Both the position numbers and the translations under genes were made by a program. Source: Ruminiclostridium sp. (GTDB taxonomy: Bacteria > Bacillota_A > Clostridia > Oscillospirales > Ruminococcaceae). Taken from it: a DNA stretch of 22,763 nt. The stretch is taken from contig JAFZOA010000575.1 in the NCBI GenBank assembly GCA_017550775.1, positions 1-22,763 of the forward strand, in the 5' to 3' direction. The notes under the pieces are model-generated. The model worked only from the letters and a program-made list of their open reading frames with translations, ran no database searches and was not told where the DNA came from. Shown in pieces: positions 1 through 7,301 of this stretch. Within the stretch, counting starts at the first letter, position 1; each line of letters begins with the position of its first letter.

Positions 1-246
1 GATCATCACGTCGTCCGTGACTTCCATGGTGACCGGAAGCTCACCGTCATACTCGTTTATCGTCCTGTCCGCGATCTCCGCACAGGTTATGATATACTTT
101 TCGGGTACCGCCTCACCGTTCGCGGCGGTCGCTTTCGTCGTCCGGACCGCGTTGTTCACCGAACCCTTAGGCTCGTCTATCTTGCCGCAGCCCGATATCG
201 CCATTAAAGCCGCCATGCACAGCGCGGCTGTTTTTGTTTTGCTCAT
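1..246 (-). CDS. Predicted lipoprotein, C-terminus cut off by window edge
   Basis: The first 82 residues are visible. They begin with a short basic N-terminus and a hydrophobic stretch ending in the lipobox I-S-G-C with the cysteine at residue 20, so the product should be an exported, lipid-anchored surface protein. The mature part (GKIDEPKGSVNNAVRTTKAT and onward) resembles no family I can name. The start codon overlaps the stop of the upstream GH26 gene in an ATGA arrangement and is preceded by GGGAGG, so translation of the two is probably coupled. It would be a substrate of Lgt, encoded two genes upstream on the same strand. The coding region continues beyond base 1. Lipoprotein status is well supported; function is unknown. 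Confidence 0.75.
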   Translation of the reverse strand, partial: MSKTKTAALCMAALMAISGCGKIDEPKGSVNNAVRTTKATAANGEAVPEKYIITCAEIADRTINEYDGELPVTMEVTDDVMI

Positions 247-1397
247 ATCACCCTCCCGGATCCTGTCAAGTGCGGAATTTTTCCGGTGCGGAACTTTTCC
301 GGCAAAGTATCATTCCCTCTGAATGCCGGAAGTCTTCCGAGCGTTACCACGTCCCCGTCCGCGAAGGTGTCACGCAGAAAGCTCCCCTTCATATACTTTT
401 CGGTCTTTACGGGCTTTCCGTCCGCACCAAAAACGGGGTGCCGGTTGTCGTCCATTTCATAGACAAAGCATCCCCACCACGGGAGCCACCACAGCCACTT
501 CACCCCGTCCCTGCGCATTTCCGCCGGTGACGGGATATAGCCGCACTCGGAGAGAGTGACCGGCTTTCCGTGGGCGAGGGATTCCATGTACCGGAAACGC
601 TCTGCCTGAGAGGAATGGTCGTCCTCACGCTCGGAGTAGATATCGTCGCCCACGATATCGAAGGTGTTCGGGTGCACCTCCATGTCCTTATCCTGCCCGT
701 TCCAGACCCAGATAATGTTTGTAAGCTTATGGTAATTCTCGATACGGTCAAAGATCATATACCAGAGCTTCTTATACGCTTCTGTGGAGCCCTCGGGATC
801 GTCTTTTCGCCTTCCCCACCAGAACCAGGCACCGTTCGCCTCGTGAAGCGGGCGGAAGATGACCGGAATATGCTCGTCCGCGAACATTTTCAGCGCCGCG
901 GCCGCCTTGTCTATGCGCGATACGACGAACCGGTACTCCGGCGTGCCGTACTCCACCGCGCGTAAGATATCGAAGGAGGTCTTGTGATCGTAGGAGGTGG
1001 TCTTGTAGTAGAACGACCAGCAGCAGTTCTCCGGGTCGTTCAGATCGTCGGGGGCGTACCAGTGCCAGCACATCGTGATGATGCAGCCGGTCTCCTTCGC
1101 CCACTTTATCGCCCGTCTCACCTGATCGTCGCCATACTTCTTGTCCATGTCCATGAGGTCGTAGCCGCGCATTGCGGGGAGATCCCCGGTAACGGAGAAG
1201 TAAACGTCGTCTTCGAGCTCGGCGGACTGGAGGTACTGCTGACCGGCGATAAAGCGCTTTCCGTAGATACCGAGAAGGTACTCGTACAGCTTCACGGTCT
1301 GCTCGTCGGAATGCTCAGAGACGAGCTTTCCGGGAATTACCGGCTTGCTGTCGAGCTTACGCTTAAGTTCGTTGAGATCTGTGATGTATTCCTGCAT
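243..1397 (-). CDS. Glycoside hydrolase family 26 protein (beta-mannanase-like), cytosolic
   Basis: A 384-residue protein. The start at 1397 is chosen because AAAGGAT lies just upstream and the residues before it look untranslated; the frame is open for 20 more codons. The motif RPLHEANGAWFWWG (residues 182-195) matches the GH26 acid/base region with Glu186, and TLSECGY (281-287) supplies the nucleophile Glu284. Trp-rich segments (WHWYAPDD, WLWWLPWW) fit a sugar-binding cleft in a TIM barrel. The family mostly cleaves beta-1,4-mannan, with some beta-1,3-xylanase and lichenase members, so the exact substrate is open. There is no signal peptide or binding module, which suggests action on imported oligosaccharides. 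It lies 31 bp after lgt and overlaps the next lipoprotein gene by 4 bp. Confidence 0.85.
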   Translation of the reverse strand: MQEYITDLNELKRKLDSKPVIPGKLVSEHSDEQTVKLYEYLLGIYGKRFIAGQQYLQSAELEDDVYFSVTGDLPAMRGYDLMDMDKKYGDDQVRRAIKWAKETGCIITMCWHWYAPDDLNDPENCCWSFYYKTTSYDHKTSFDILRAVEYGTPEYRFVVSRIDKAAAALKMFADEHIPVIFRPLHEANGAWFWWGRRKDDPEGSTEAYKKLWYMIFDRIENYHKLTNIIWVWNGQDKDMEVHPNTFDIVGDDIYSEREDDHSSQAERFRYMESLAHGKPVTLSECGYIPSPAEMRRDGVKWLWWLPWWGCFVYEMDDNRHPVFGADGKPVKTEKYMKGSFLRDTFADGDVVTLGRLPAFRGNDTLPEKFRTGKIPHLTGSGRVI

Positions 1398-1428
1398 AAG
1401 AATTATCCTTTCGGCGTTCGCGCAATTT

Positions 1429-2220
1429 TCAGGCAGCTTCCTTACGGTTCCTGTCACGCAAGGTGCGGACGATGAAGAATACGACCCCGCCGATCACGGT
1501 AAATATGCTTATGAACTGGGAGGTCGAGAGTCCGAGAACGAAGCCGCGGTAATAGTCGCCGCGGAAATATTCGATAACGAAGCGGAAGATGCCGTACAGA
1601 ACGAGGTAGAGCGACAGAAGTCTTCCCTTGAAGCGGTCATGCCGGAGTAGCTGCCACAGCACGAAGAACAGCAGGAACTCGAAGCAGGACTCAAAAAGCT
1701 GCACCGGCATTCTCGGCACGCCGTTTGCCGACTCGTTGAGCGAATGGGTGAAGGTAACTCCCCACGGCACCTCTATCCCGTAGCAGCAGCCGCCGAGAAA
1801 GCAGCCAATGCGCCCGAAGCCGTGGAACAGCGCGACCGCCGGGGCGGCAATATCGGTCATGAGCTCCGTCGGATAGCCTCTGCGCTTTATCGCGAACCCT
1901 CCGACCGCCATACCGCCGAAAAGCCCGCCGTAGAACACCGAGCCGCCGAAAACCGCCATAACGTTCGCCCACCATTCCTCAAAGCTGCTTCCCTGTGTGA
2001 GCAGATACCACTTGTCGATGTTCGTGAACCCGGACAGAAGCCCGCCGCCCACGAAGATACCGATAGCCGACCATAGCAGCACCGCGAGCATAGGATATCC
2101 GTCGCCGGTACGCTTTTTGAATGTGAAGATAGCGAAGGGACAGGAAGTAAAGATACCTGCGAGGGCGGCTATTGCATAGCTGCTGATAAATCTGCCGAAG
2201 AGAGTAAAACCGGGAAACAT
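1429..2220 (-). CDS. lgt: Prolipoprotein diacylglyceryl transferase
   Basis: This 263-residue multi-pass membrane enzyme transfers diacylglycerol from phosphatidylglycerol to the lipobox cysteine of prolipoproteins, the first step of lipoprotein maturation. The sequence shows the family signature HGFGRIGCFLGGCCYG (residues 133-148), followed by MPVQLFES (171-178) and the C-terminal YGIFRFVIEYFRGD (209-222). The Cys-rich form of the central signature is, to my knowledge, the usual one in clostridia, where enterobacteria have R-x-G-N-F-x-N. About seven hydrophobic segments are visible. GAGGTGA lies 6 bases before the ATG. Unusually, a strong hairpin with seven T residues ends exactly where this ribosome site begins. 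Downstream genes are the GH26 hydrolase and a lipoprotein. Confidence 0.95.
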   Translation of the reverse strand: MFPGFTLFGRFISSYAIAALAGIFTSCPFAIFTFKKRTGDGYPMLAVLLWSAIGIFVGGGLLSGFTNIDKWYLLTQGSSFEEWWANVMAVFGGSVFYGGLFGGMAVGGFAIKRRGYPTELMTDIAAPAVALFHGFGRIGCFLGGCCYGIEVPWGVTFTHSLNESANGVPRMPVQLFESCFEFLLFFVLWQLLRHDRFKGRLLSLYLVLYGIFRFVIEYFRGDYYRGFVLGLSTSQFISIFTVIGGVVFFIVRTLRDRNRKEAA

Positions 2221-2233
2221 CTGAAATCACCTC

Positions 2234-2267
2234 AAAAAAATACTCTCCGCTCATTGTGAGCGGAGAG
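2234..2267 (-). terminator. Strong intrinsic terminator abutting the lgt ribosome site
   Basis: Reading the minus strand, CTCTCCGCTCA, a 3-base loop and TGAGCGGAGAG form a perfect 11-bp stem (2243-2267), followed by TA and seven T residues (2234-2240). This is a textbook intrinsic terminator for the DUF4190 gene. The lgt ribosome site GAGGTGA (2227-2233) begins at the very next base, and no promoter is visible between the hairpin and lgt, so it may act as an attenuator on lgt. Confidence 0.85.
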
Positions 2268-2289
2268 CGGTCTGCATTTCTGCGAAAAA

Positions 2290-2580
2290 TTACTGAAGTG
2301 TGCCGTACTGAGTAGCAACGCTTCCGATAGCTGCGAGAGCACAAACTGCGCAGAGTATAACGAGAAGCGTGATAGCGCAAGCTACGATACCGAGTACGAG
2401 ACCGGTAACAGCCATACCCTTTTCGCTTCCTTCGGGCTTATCCTTGAGAGCCATAGCACCGAAAACTATACCGAGTATCGAAAGGATACCTGTAATGTAC
2501 TGAACTACCGGGATCCAGCCGCCTACCAGACCTACGATACCGCATACGAGCGATACAATAGCCTTGTTCTTAGTTGTCAT
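2290..2580 (-). CDS. DUF4190-type small membrane protein
   Basis: A 96-residue protein starting MTTKNKAIVSLVCGIVGLVG. The start at 2580 is preceded by GGAGGAAG at good spacing; an upstream in-frame ATG at 2601 would place that ribosome site inside the gene. Two hydrophobic blocks (about residues 8-43 and 55-87) are separated by a short polar stretch, ALKDKPEGSEKGMAVTG. Alternating Gly-rich helices, the A-x-x-D/K-x-x-G loop and the overall size match DUF4190 proteins. Their function is unknown; related proteins often carry an extra zinc ribbon, absent here. It has its own consensus promoter (2646-2674) and is followed by a strong terminator, so it is probably a well-expressed transcript on its own. 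Confidence 0.75.
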   Translation of the reverse strand: MTTKNKAIVSLVCGIVGLVGGWIPVVQYITGILSILGIVFGAMALKDKPEGSEKGMAVTGLVLGIVACAITLLVILCAVCALAAIGSVATQYGTLQ

Positions 2581-2645
2581 AACATCTTCCTCCTGTAACA
2601 TGAAAAACGATTATACGCTGCGGCGATTTACCACAACTACGCATT

Positions 2646-2674
2646 ATTATAGCACGCGTCCATTTACTTGTCAA
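2646..2674 (-). promoter_or_regulatory. Consensus sigma-A promoter for the DUF4190 gene
   Basis: On the minus strand, TTGACA (2669-2674) and TATAAT (2646-2651) are separated by exactly 17 bp. Both hexamers are perfect. The start of transcription should fall near 2639, giving a leader of about 60 bases. The remaining intergenic sequence up to 2781 is AT-rich and shows nothing else convincing. Confidence 0.9.
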
Positions 2675-2781
2675 CACAAAATGAAGCTTTGATAACCGTT
2701 TTATGAAAATTTCGTGAAATTTCAATAATTTTTTTCAACGTCCATGTAGCATTTAATGGGAAGAGTTACACTTTTGTTACA

Positions 2782-3018
2782 TTATTCAAAACTGTCTTCC
2801 TCGTCGCGGGTATTGAAAAGCTCTATGAGCTTCATCATCTCTTCCTCGGTAAGCCCTACGCCCTTCCCCATTCTCGCGTGTTCGGGTGCCCAGTCGCGAA
2901 TGTCATACTTGGGCGGGTTGTCGTTCCAGCTTATAAGATTGAGCTCCTTGTTCCAGCCTCTCGCACCCTCGGAGATCACTCCGAGCTCCTTAACGATCTC
3001 ATACTTGATATCTGCCAT
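2782..3018 (-). CDS. ydbC: YdbC/PC4-family single-stranded DNA-binding protein
   Basis: A 78-residue protein, close to the normal size of this family. The pattern of an N-terminal MADIKYEIVKELGV, then GWNKELNLISWNDNPPKYDI and RDWAPEHARMGKGVGLTEEE is diagnostic of the bacterial PC4 homologues typified by Lactococcus YdbC, which bind single-stranded DNA or RNA as dimers. The beta-sheet core is followed by a C-terminal helix and an acidic end (DEEDSFE). The ribosome site AAAGGACAG precedes the ATG. It lies 60 bp downstream of the phosphoesterase-like gene on the same strand and may share its transcript. A TATAAT-like element is present at 3041-3046 but lacks a -35 partner. Its cellular role is probably transcription or repair support, an inference from the family. 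Confidence 0.9.
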   Translation of the reverse strand: MADIKYEIVKELGVISEGARGWNKELNLISWNDNPPKYDIRDWAPEHARMGKGVGLTEEEMMKLIELFNTRDEEDSFE

Positions 3019-3049
3019 TGTTATCTGTCCTTTCGGTATTATTATATTT

Positions 3050-3074
3050 CGCTGCTCCCGGTGGGGAAACAGCG
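3050..3074 (-). terminator. Possible weak terminator hairpin after the phosphoesterase-like gene
   Basis: On the minus strand, CGCTG and CAGCG arms enclose a second CCC/GGG pairing around a CACC loop, with one bulged T and a G-U pair. The tail is A/T-rich rather than a clean T-run, so termination would be partial at best. It lies between the phosphoesterase-like gene and ydbC. Confidence 0.35.
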
Positions 3075-3078
3075 GTTG

Positions 3079-3759
3079 TTACTTTAACGTTTCTGCGTTT
3101 ATCACGCTGTCGAACAGCGCCACGAACTTCGGCGGCACCGTCTTGTTTAGGTGGTGCTTTCCGAAGAACCACGCCCTGAATTCAAGCTCCGAGCGCTTGC
3201 GGTCGAGGTACACGCCAACCGTGTCGGTAGCCGAAACTTTCTGGTCAAGAAACTCCGCCATGGTAACGGGCGGCTCATAGCTCACTATATAATCCACGGT
3301 GTTTCCGCAGTCCGCGAGATGTCTGTCCGCCTCGGAAAGCTCACGCTCGCCGGGGAGCTCATAGCGTTCCGCGGTCTCCTCGCTGCACGGGGCATTTCCG
3401 CCGTTCTCCTCGCCCGAACCGCCGCCGAACGCGAACACACGCTTTCCTTCGATATCGAAGACCCCACCGCGAACAAGCTGGCGCAGATTGCCGCTTATGA
3501 CGCGGGTCTCGCCGCCGTTCCATTCTTCCGTCGGGTACTTTTCCAGCTCATCGAAGTTTTCATGCGCTCCCTCGACGAACAGGACATTGTACCTGCGCCG
3601 CCCGATCTTCTTCAGGACTCGCTTTTCCCTGTCCGAGCCGTCCCAGATAAAGCCGAGATCACCGCAGATAAGCAGCGTATCGCCTTTTCTGAGCGACCGT
3701 ATCCGCTTATCTGAGAAGCGCCTTATGTCGCCGTGGATATCGCCAGTTACCAAAATCAT
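3079..3759 (-). CDS. Calcineurin-like metallophosphoesterase homologue with lost catalytic residues
   Basis: The 226-residue protein starts MILVTGDIHGDIRRF; the frame extends upstream, but that part overlaps the promoter and is Lys/Tyr/Asn-rich, so 3759 is preferred even though its ribosome site is weak. The fold is clear: GDIHGD (residues 6-11), CGDLGFIWD (32-40), EGAHENFDELEKYPTEEWNG (63-82) and WFFG (197-200) follow a family of clostridial phosphoesterases in order. However, the metal-ligand motif GNHE reads GAHE (Ala65), the position of the conserved THxxP histidine reads SYEPP (Tyr161), and the final GHxH reads GKHH (Lys201). Asp7, His9, Asp34, His66 and His203 remain. I infer that normal two-metal catalysis is weakened or absent. 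A strong promoter lies upstream. Confidence 0.8.
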   Translation of the reverse strand: MILVTGDIHGDIRRFSDKRIRSLRKGDTLLICGDLGFIWDGSDREKRVLKKIGRRRYNVLFVEGAHENFDELEKYPTEEWNGGETRVISGNLRQLVRGGVFDIEGKRVFAFGGGSGEENGGNAPCSEETAERYELPGERELSEADRHLADCGNTVDYIVSYEPPVTMAEFLDQKVSATDTVGVYLDRKRSELEFRAWFFGKHHLNKTVPPKFVALFDSVINAETLK

Positions 3760-3832
3760 AGCTGTTTTTCCCGTTTTTTTTATTAAAAAATTATAAACCT
3801 TTAAAAAAAGGCTTTTATTTTCGGACGAAATA

Positions 3833-3841
3833 TGATATAAT
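3833..3841 (+). promoter_or_regulatory. Extended -10 promoter for the carboxypeptidase gene
   Basis: TG-A-TATAAT forms an extended -10 element. The sequence 17 bp upstream (TTTTAT) is a poor -35, which extended -10 promoters tolerate. Transcription would begin near 3848, about 73 bases before the carboxypeptidase start. A second TATAAT at 3861-3866 lacks any -35 partner. Confidence 0.6.
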
Positions 3842-3860
3842 AGTTTATTATAGTTTATTA
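3841..3860 (+). repeat. Two tandem copies of TAGTTTATTA between divergent genes
   Basis: Two identical 10-bp units lie end to end between the two -10 elements that face each other, covering both predicted transcription start points. They could be a regulator site or simply AT-rich promoter DNA. Confidence 0.6.
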
Positions 3861-3885
3861 TATAATAACTCATTTCAGTTGTCAA
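3857..3885 (-). promoter_or_regulatory. Consensus sigma-A promoter for the phosphoesterase-like gene
   Basis: On the minus strand TTGACA (3880-3885) and TATAAT (3857-3862) are both perfect and 17 bp apart. Predicted transcription starts near 3850, giving a leader of about 90 bases. This promoter overlaps the region transcribed from the rightward promoter. Confidence 0.85.
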
Positions 3886-3920
3886 GACTTATTATATCCC
3901 AAAAAGGTGGTTTTGTCTAT

Positions 3921-5378
3921 ATGCGAAATATACGAAATCTAAGGTTTACCGCTGTATTTCTGTCTATACTGCTTTTTGTCGCGATCATACCCGTCGGCTC
4001 GTGCAATGTATGCTCCTCAGCGGCGTTCACGCCCGACATAGATCTGTACAGCGACGCATATTATATGGTAAACCTTGATCTCGGCACCGTGATCGCCGCC
4101 AAGAATGAGAACAAGAAGTGCTACCCCGCATCGATAACAAAGCTTATGACCGCGATCGTCGCGTATGAGAACTGCGCGGATCTCTCCATGCCCATGCAGG
4201 TCACCTACGACTGTACCAACGAGTTCTGGGAGGGCGACCCCAACAAGGAGGGTGCCGGCACCTGCGGTCTTGCTGTCGGACAGACGAATCTCACTATGAA
4301 GGACTGTCTCTACGGACTTCTCATAAGATCGGGCTGTGAAGCGGGAAACGTCATCGCATATAACATCTGCAAGGGCGATATACCGAAGTTCATTGACATG
4401 ATGAACAAGAAGGCAAAGGACATAGGCTGCGAAAACACCCACTTCGGCAACACCCACGGGCTCTGGCAGGAGGACAACTACTCCACCCCCTATGACCTGT
4501 TCCTTATCGCAAAGTACATCTACGACAAGCTTCCGGAGCTTGTGGAGATCTCCAATACCTATGAATATGTAATGCCGGCAAACGACTACAACCCAAGCCC
4601 CTACCCTATCTACAATGTCAACTCGCTCATCAACAACGTAGGCGACAATCCGTACTATTATGAATTTGCAAACGGCCTTAAAACCGGAAGCATGGGCGAA
4701 TACTATACGAAGGACGCGTCAGGAGAATGGTCGGTATATCATGCCGGTTTCGCCAACGTGGTATCTACCGCTTCCCAGAACGGCTTCAACTATATGCTCG
4801 TGACCTGCGGCGCGCCTTACTTCGACGAGGAAGGCAACCGTCTTTACGGACACTTCAAGGATTCGATTGCGCTGTACAAGTGGGCTTTCCGTACATTCGA
4901 CATGCGCGAGGTAATGAACGAGAACACCTTCGTCGCAAACGTAAAGGTTGATATGGGCGAGAACGCGGACGTTTCAATACTAAAGCCCTCCGCAGCATTC
5001 TCCACCCTTCTCCCGAAAGACCTTGACCCCGCCGTGATACAGCAGAAGATCACCATTACCGCCGAGAAAAACAGCAACGACGCGGTGGTGGCTCCGATAG
5101 AAAAGGGACAGGTCATGGGTACTCTTGAGCTTATCCTTGACGGCGAGACGCTGTGGACGACCAACCTTGTGGCATCCCAGACGATCGAGCTCTCGCAGTT
5201 TGAATACACGATGCGCATGATAAACAGCATCTTCGACAAGTGGTGGTTTCGGCTCTGCGTTGCGGCACTGGCTGTGCTCATTATCGCGGACGTGGTGCTG
5301 AACGCGGTGCAGAAGGCGCGAATAGCCAAGCTTGAAGCCCGCAGGAACCGCAAGGCCAACATCAGGAACAAATGGTAA
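3921..5378 (+). CDS. Serine-type D-alanyl-D-alanine carboxypeptidase (PBP5/DacF family)
   Basis: This 485-residue exported enzyme would trim the terminal D-Ala from peptidoglycan pentapeptides. The start at 3921 has AAAGGTGG upstream; an earlier in-frame ATG at 3879 overlaps the promoter region. The N-terminus has a hydrophobic signal (residues 9-27) ending near V-G-S-C or S-S-A-A, so it may be cleaved or lipidated. Active-site motifs are in order: S-I-T-K (71-74, nucleophile Ser71), S-G-C (137-139, where S-x-N is usual) and K-T-G (254-256). A beta-rich region follows, then a C-terminal membrane helix (about 448-470) and a basic tail, consistent with membrane anchoring by a true helix. It overlaps rlmH by 7 bp. 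Confidence 0.9.
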   Translation: MRNIRNLRFTAVFLSILLFVAIIPVGSCNVCSSAAFTPDIDLYSDAYYMVNLDLGTVIAAKNENKKCYPASITKLMTAIVAYENCADLSMPMQVTYDCTNEFWEGDPNKEGAGTCGLAVGQTNLTMKDCLYGLLIRSGCEAGNVIAYNICKGDIPKFIDMMNKKAKDIGCENTHFGNTHGLWQEDNYSTPYDLFLIAKYIYDKLPELVEISNTYEYVMPANDYNPSPYPIYNVNSLINNVGDNPYYYEFANGLKTGSMGEYYTKDASGEWSVYHAGFANVVSTASQNGFNYMLVTCGAPYFDEEGNRLYGHFKDSIALYKWAFRTFDMREVMNENTFVANVKVDMGENADVSILKPSAAFSTLLPKDLDPAVIQQKITITAEKNSNDAVVAPIEKGQVMGTLELILDGETLWTTNLVASQTIELSQFEYTMRMINSIFDKWWFRLCVAALAVLIIADVVLNAVQKARIAKLEARRNRKANIRNKW

Positions 5379-5851
5379 TAAAGATCATCGCGGTCGGAAG
5401 GATGAAGGAGAAATACCTGTCGGAAGCATTCTCGGAGTACGAAAAGCGGCTCTCGCCGTTCTGTAAGCTGAGCGTTGACGAGGTCGAACAGGAAAAGCTC
5501 CCCGAAACGCCCTCCGACAAAGAGATAAGCAAGGCTCTCGACACCGAGGCGGACAGGATAATCCGCAGAATACCGGCGGGAAGCTGCGTGATACCGCTCT
5601 GTATCGAGGGAAAACAGCTTTCGAGCGAGAAGTTCTCCGCCTTCATTACGGAGCGCTCCGCCGGCGGCACAAACACCTTCGTGTTCATCATCGGCGGCTC
5701 CTGCGGACTTTCCGACAGGGTTAAGAGTATGGCGGACTATAAGCTCAGTATGTCGGAAATGACCTTTCCTCACCGGCTCGCGCGGATAATGCTCGCGGAG
5801 CAGCTTTACCGGGCTTTCGCAATAATTAACAACCGTAAGTATCATAAATAA
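5372..5851 (+). CDS. rlmH: 23S rRNA pseudouridine-1915 N3-methyltransferase
   Basis: A 159-residue SPOUT-class enzyme, the normal length for RlmH, which methylates pseudouridine 1915 in helix 69 of 23S rRNA using S-adenosylmethionine. Diagnostic features are the N-terminus MVIKIIAVGRMKEKYLSEAF, the mid-protein IPLCIEGKQLSSEKFSAFI, the knot loop FIIGGSCGLSDRVK (about 104-117) and the C-terminal FPHRLARIMLAEQLYRAF and INNRKYHK. The start codon lies inside the last codons of the carboxypeptidase gene, so the two are translationally linked. The next gene begins 88 bp later; that gap shows no clear promoter or terminator. Confidence 0.97.
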   Translation: MVIKIIAVGRMKEKYLSEAFSEYEKRLSPFCKLSVDEVEQEKLPETPSDKEISKALDTEADRIIRRIPAGSCVIPLCIEGKQLSSEKFSAFITERSAGGTNTFVFIIGGSCGLSDRVKSMADYKLSMSEMTFPHRLARIMLAEQLYRAFAIINNRKYHK

Positions 5852-5939
5852 ATAAATAGATAAGCGCGGGATCATCCGGCAGAGGTAAGATCGCGCACAA
5901 TTCGTAATCCTATAAATGTCGGGGCGGTGTGGATGAGAT

Positions 5940-7301
5940 ATGTATAAAATGTATCTGTATAAAGCATCGCTGCTCGCATTCGGGGTCGCAATGCTCACGC
6001 TCGGCATAGTTATCGTGGCGCAGCGCGAGGTACTGATAACTCCGCTCGTGTACTTTGCGGGCTGGGTGCTGCTGATACACGGCGGCCGCAACCTCGCGGG
6101 ATTCATCGCTCACGGAGGGCGGCTCGGTCAGAAGCGCAAGGAGGCAAAGCTCACGACCTCGATCGTGAACATTGTCCTCGGTATCGCGATAATGATGCTC
6201 CCGGAGCTTTCATTCACGCTCGCGGCGTATGTGCTTGCGGCGTACCTGCTGTTCAACGCGGCATCAAAGCTCGCGGACTTCATCGTAGCCAAGCTTGACA
6301 AGCAGCCGGGTCACTTCTTTGACCTTGTCGCATTCGCATTCTATATGGTATTCGTGTGCCTGATGATCGGCACAGGTCTTCGCAACGACACGTTCCTTAT
6401 CATATCCGGAGTCTACTGCATACTCTTCGGTGCCGAAATGATATCGGACTTCATCACACTCGTTATACCGCAGCGCATAAAGAACAACCTGAAACGACGT
6501 ATCCGCATTTCCCCGCCGGTGTATATCTCGACGTTCATGCCCCTCGGAACGCTTCGTCACATCAACGAGTACATCTCGCTCAACGACAAGCTTCCGGAAA
6601 TGGTGAGCGAAGACCGAAGTGACGGCGAGCCGCCGGATATTGAAGTAATGGTCCACGTCTCGAACAACGGCTCCGGCAAGGTCGGGCATCTCGACCTGTA
6701 CTTCGGCGGCGAGGTGATCTCCTACGGCAACCACGACCACTCATCTCACAGGCTGTTCGGTGTATTCGGCGACGGGGTGATGTTCACGGCGGAAAAGGAG
6801 ACCTACCTTGACTTCTCGGTAACTCACGACAGACAGATAGTGTTCTCCTACGGGCTCAGACTCACGCCGGAGCAGCTTGAAGCGGTGCGCGTTGAGGTGG
6901 AGCGGATAAAGAGCGATACCGTGCTGTGGAAGCCGCCGTATCAGGTGACGTGCGAGGAACAGGGTGCTGAAAACGTGAAGCTCTCGGACTATCACGACTA
7001 CTGCAGCGAGCTCTGGAACGGCACCCGCGCCGACTTCTACAAGTTCAGCAAGGGCAAGTTCAAAACGTATTCCATACTCAGCACAAACTGTGTGCTGCTC
7101 ACGGACGAGATACTCGGAAAAGCAGGCACGGACATCGTGTGCATAAGCGGGATAGCCTCCCCGGGGATCTACTACGACTACCTCGAAAGGCTGTACATGA
7201 CACATAAGACCATGGTCATATCAAAGACCATTTATGACAGGAAAACAATGAGAAAACTCAAAAAAGAAAGGACGATACAAAATGAGCGAAGTGTATCTTG
7301 A
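5940..7301 (+). CDS. Membrane protein: HdeD/DUF308-like helices plus candidate permuted papain-like domain
   Basis: A 453-residue protein in two halves. Residues 1-180 contain about six hydrophobic helices in pairs separated by short loops, like HdeD/DUF308 proteins. Residues 190-430 are soluble and, given the basic R-I-K-N-N-L-K-R-R linker, probably cytoplasmic. Here a G-H-L-D-L-Y-F strand (His250) preceded by a beta strand comes before S-T-N-C-V-L-L-T-D-E (Cys384) at the start of a helix. His before Cys, with these surroundings, is the order seen in circularly permuted NlpC/P60 relatives (YiiX/LRAT/DUF4105-like), which are thiol peptidases or acyltransferases. That assignment is inferred from pattern only. 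The gene ends 20 bp inside the next gene. Start: ATG after GGATGAG. Confidence 0.6.
   Translation: MYKMYLYKASLLAFGVAMLTLGIVIVAQREVLITPLVYFAGWVLLIHGGRNLAGFIAHGGRLGQKRKEAKLTTSIVNIVLGIAIMMLPELSFTLAAYVLAAYLLFNAASKLADFIVAKLDKQPGHFFDLVAFAFYMVFVCLMIGTGLRNDTFLIISGVYCILFGAEMISDFITLVIPQRIKNNLKRRIRISPPVYISTFMPLGTLRHINEYISLNDKLPEMVSEDRSDGEPPDIEVMVHVSNNGSGKVGHLDLYFGGEVISYGNHDHSSHRLFGVFGDGVMFTAEKETYLDFSVTHDRQIVFSYGLRLTPEQLEAVRVEVERIKSDTVLWKPPYQVTCEEQGAENVKLSDYHDYCSELWNGTRADFYKFSKGKFKTYSILSTNCVLLTDEILGKAGTDIVCISGIASPGIYYDYLERLYMTHKTMVISKTIYDRKTMRKLKKERTIQNERSVS

Noticed and set aside
3041..3046. TATAAT on the minus strand upstream of ydbC
   Set aside because: The -35 position reads TTTCCC; the AT-rich context makes chance likely.
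4844..6106. Long minus-strand frame across the carboxypeptidase, rlmH and the next gene
   Set aside because: It spans three well-supported plus-strand genes, has no ribosome site and its product resembles no protein family.
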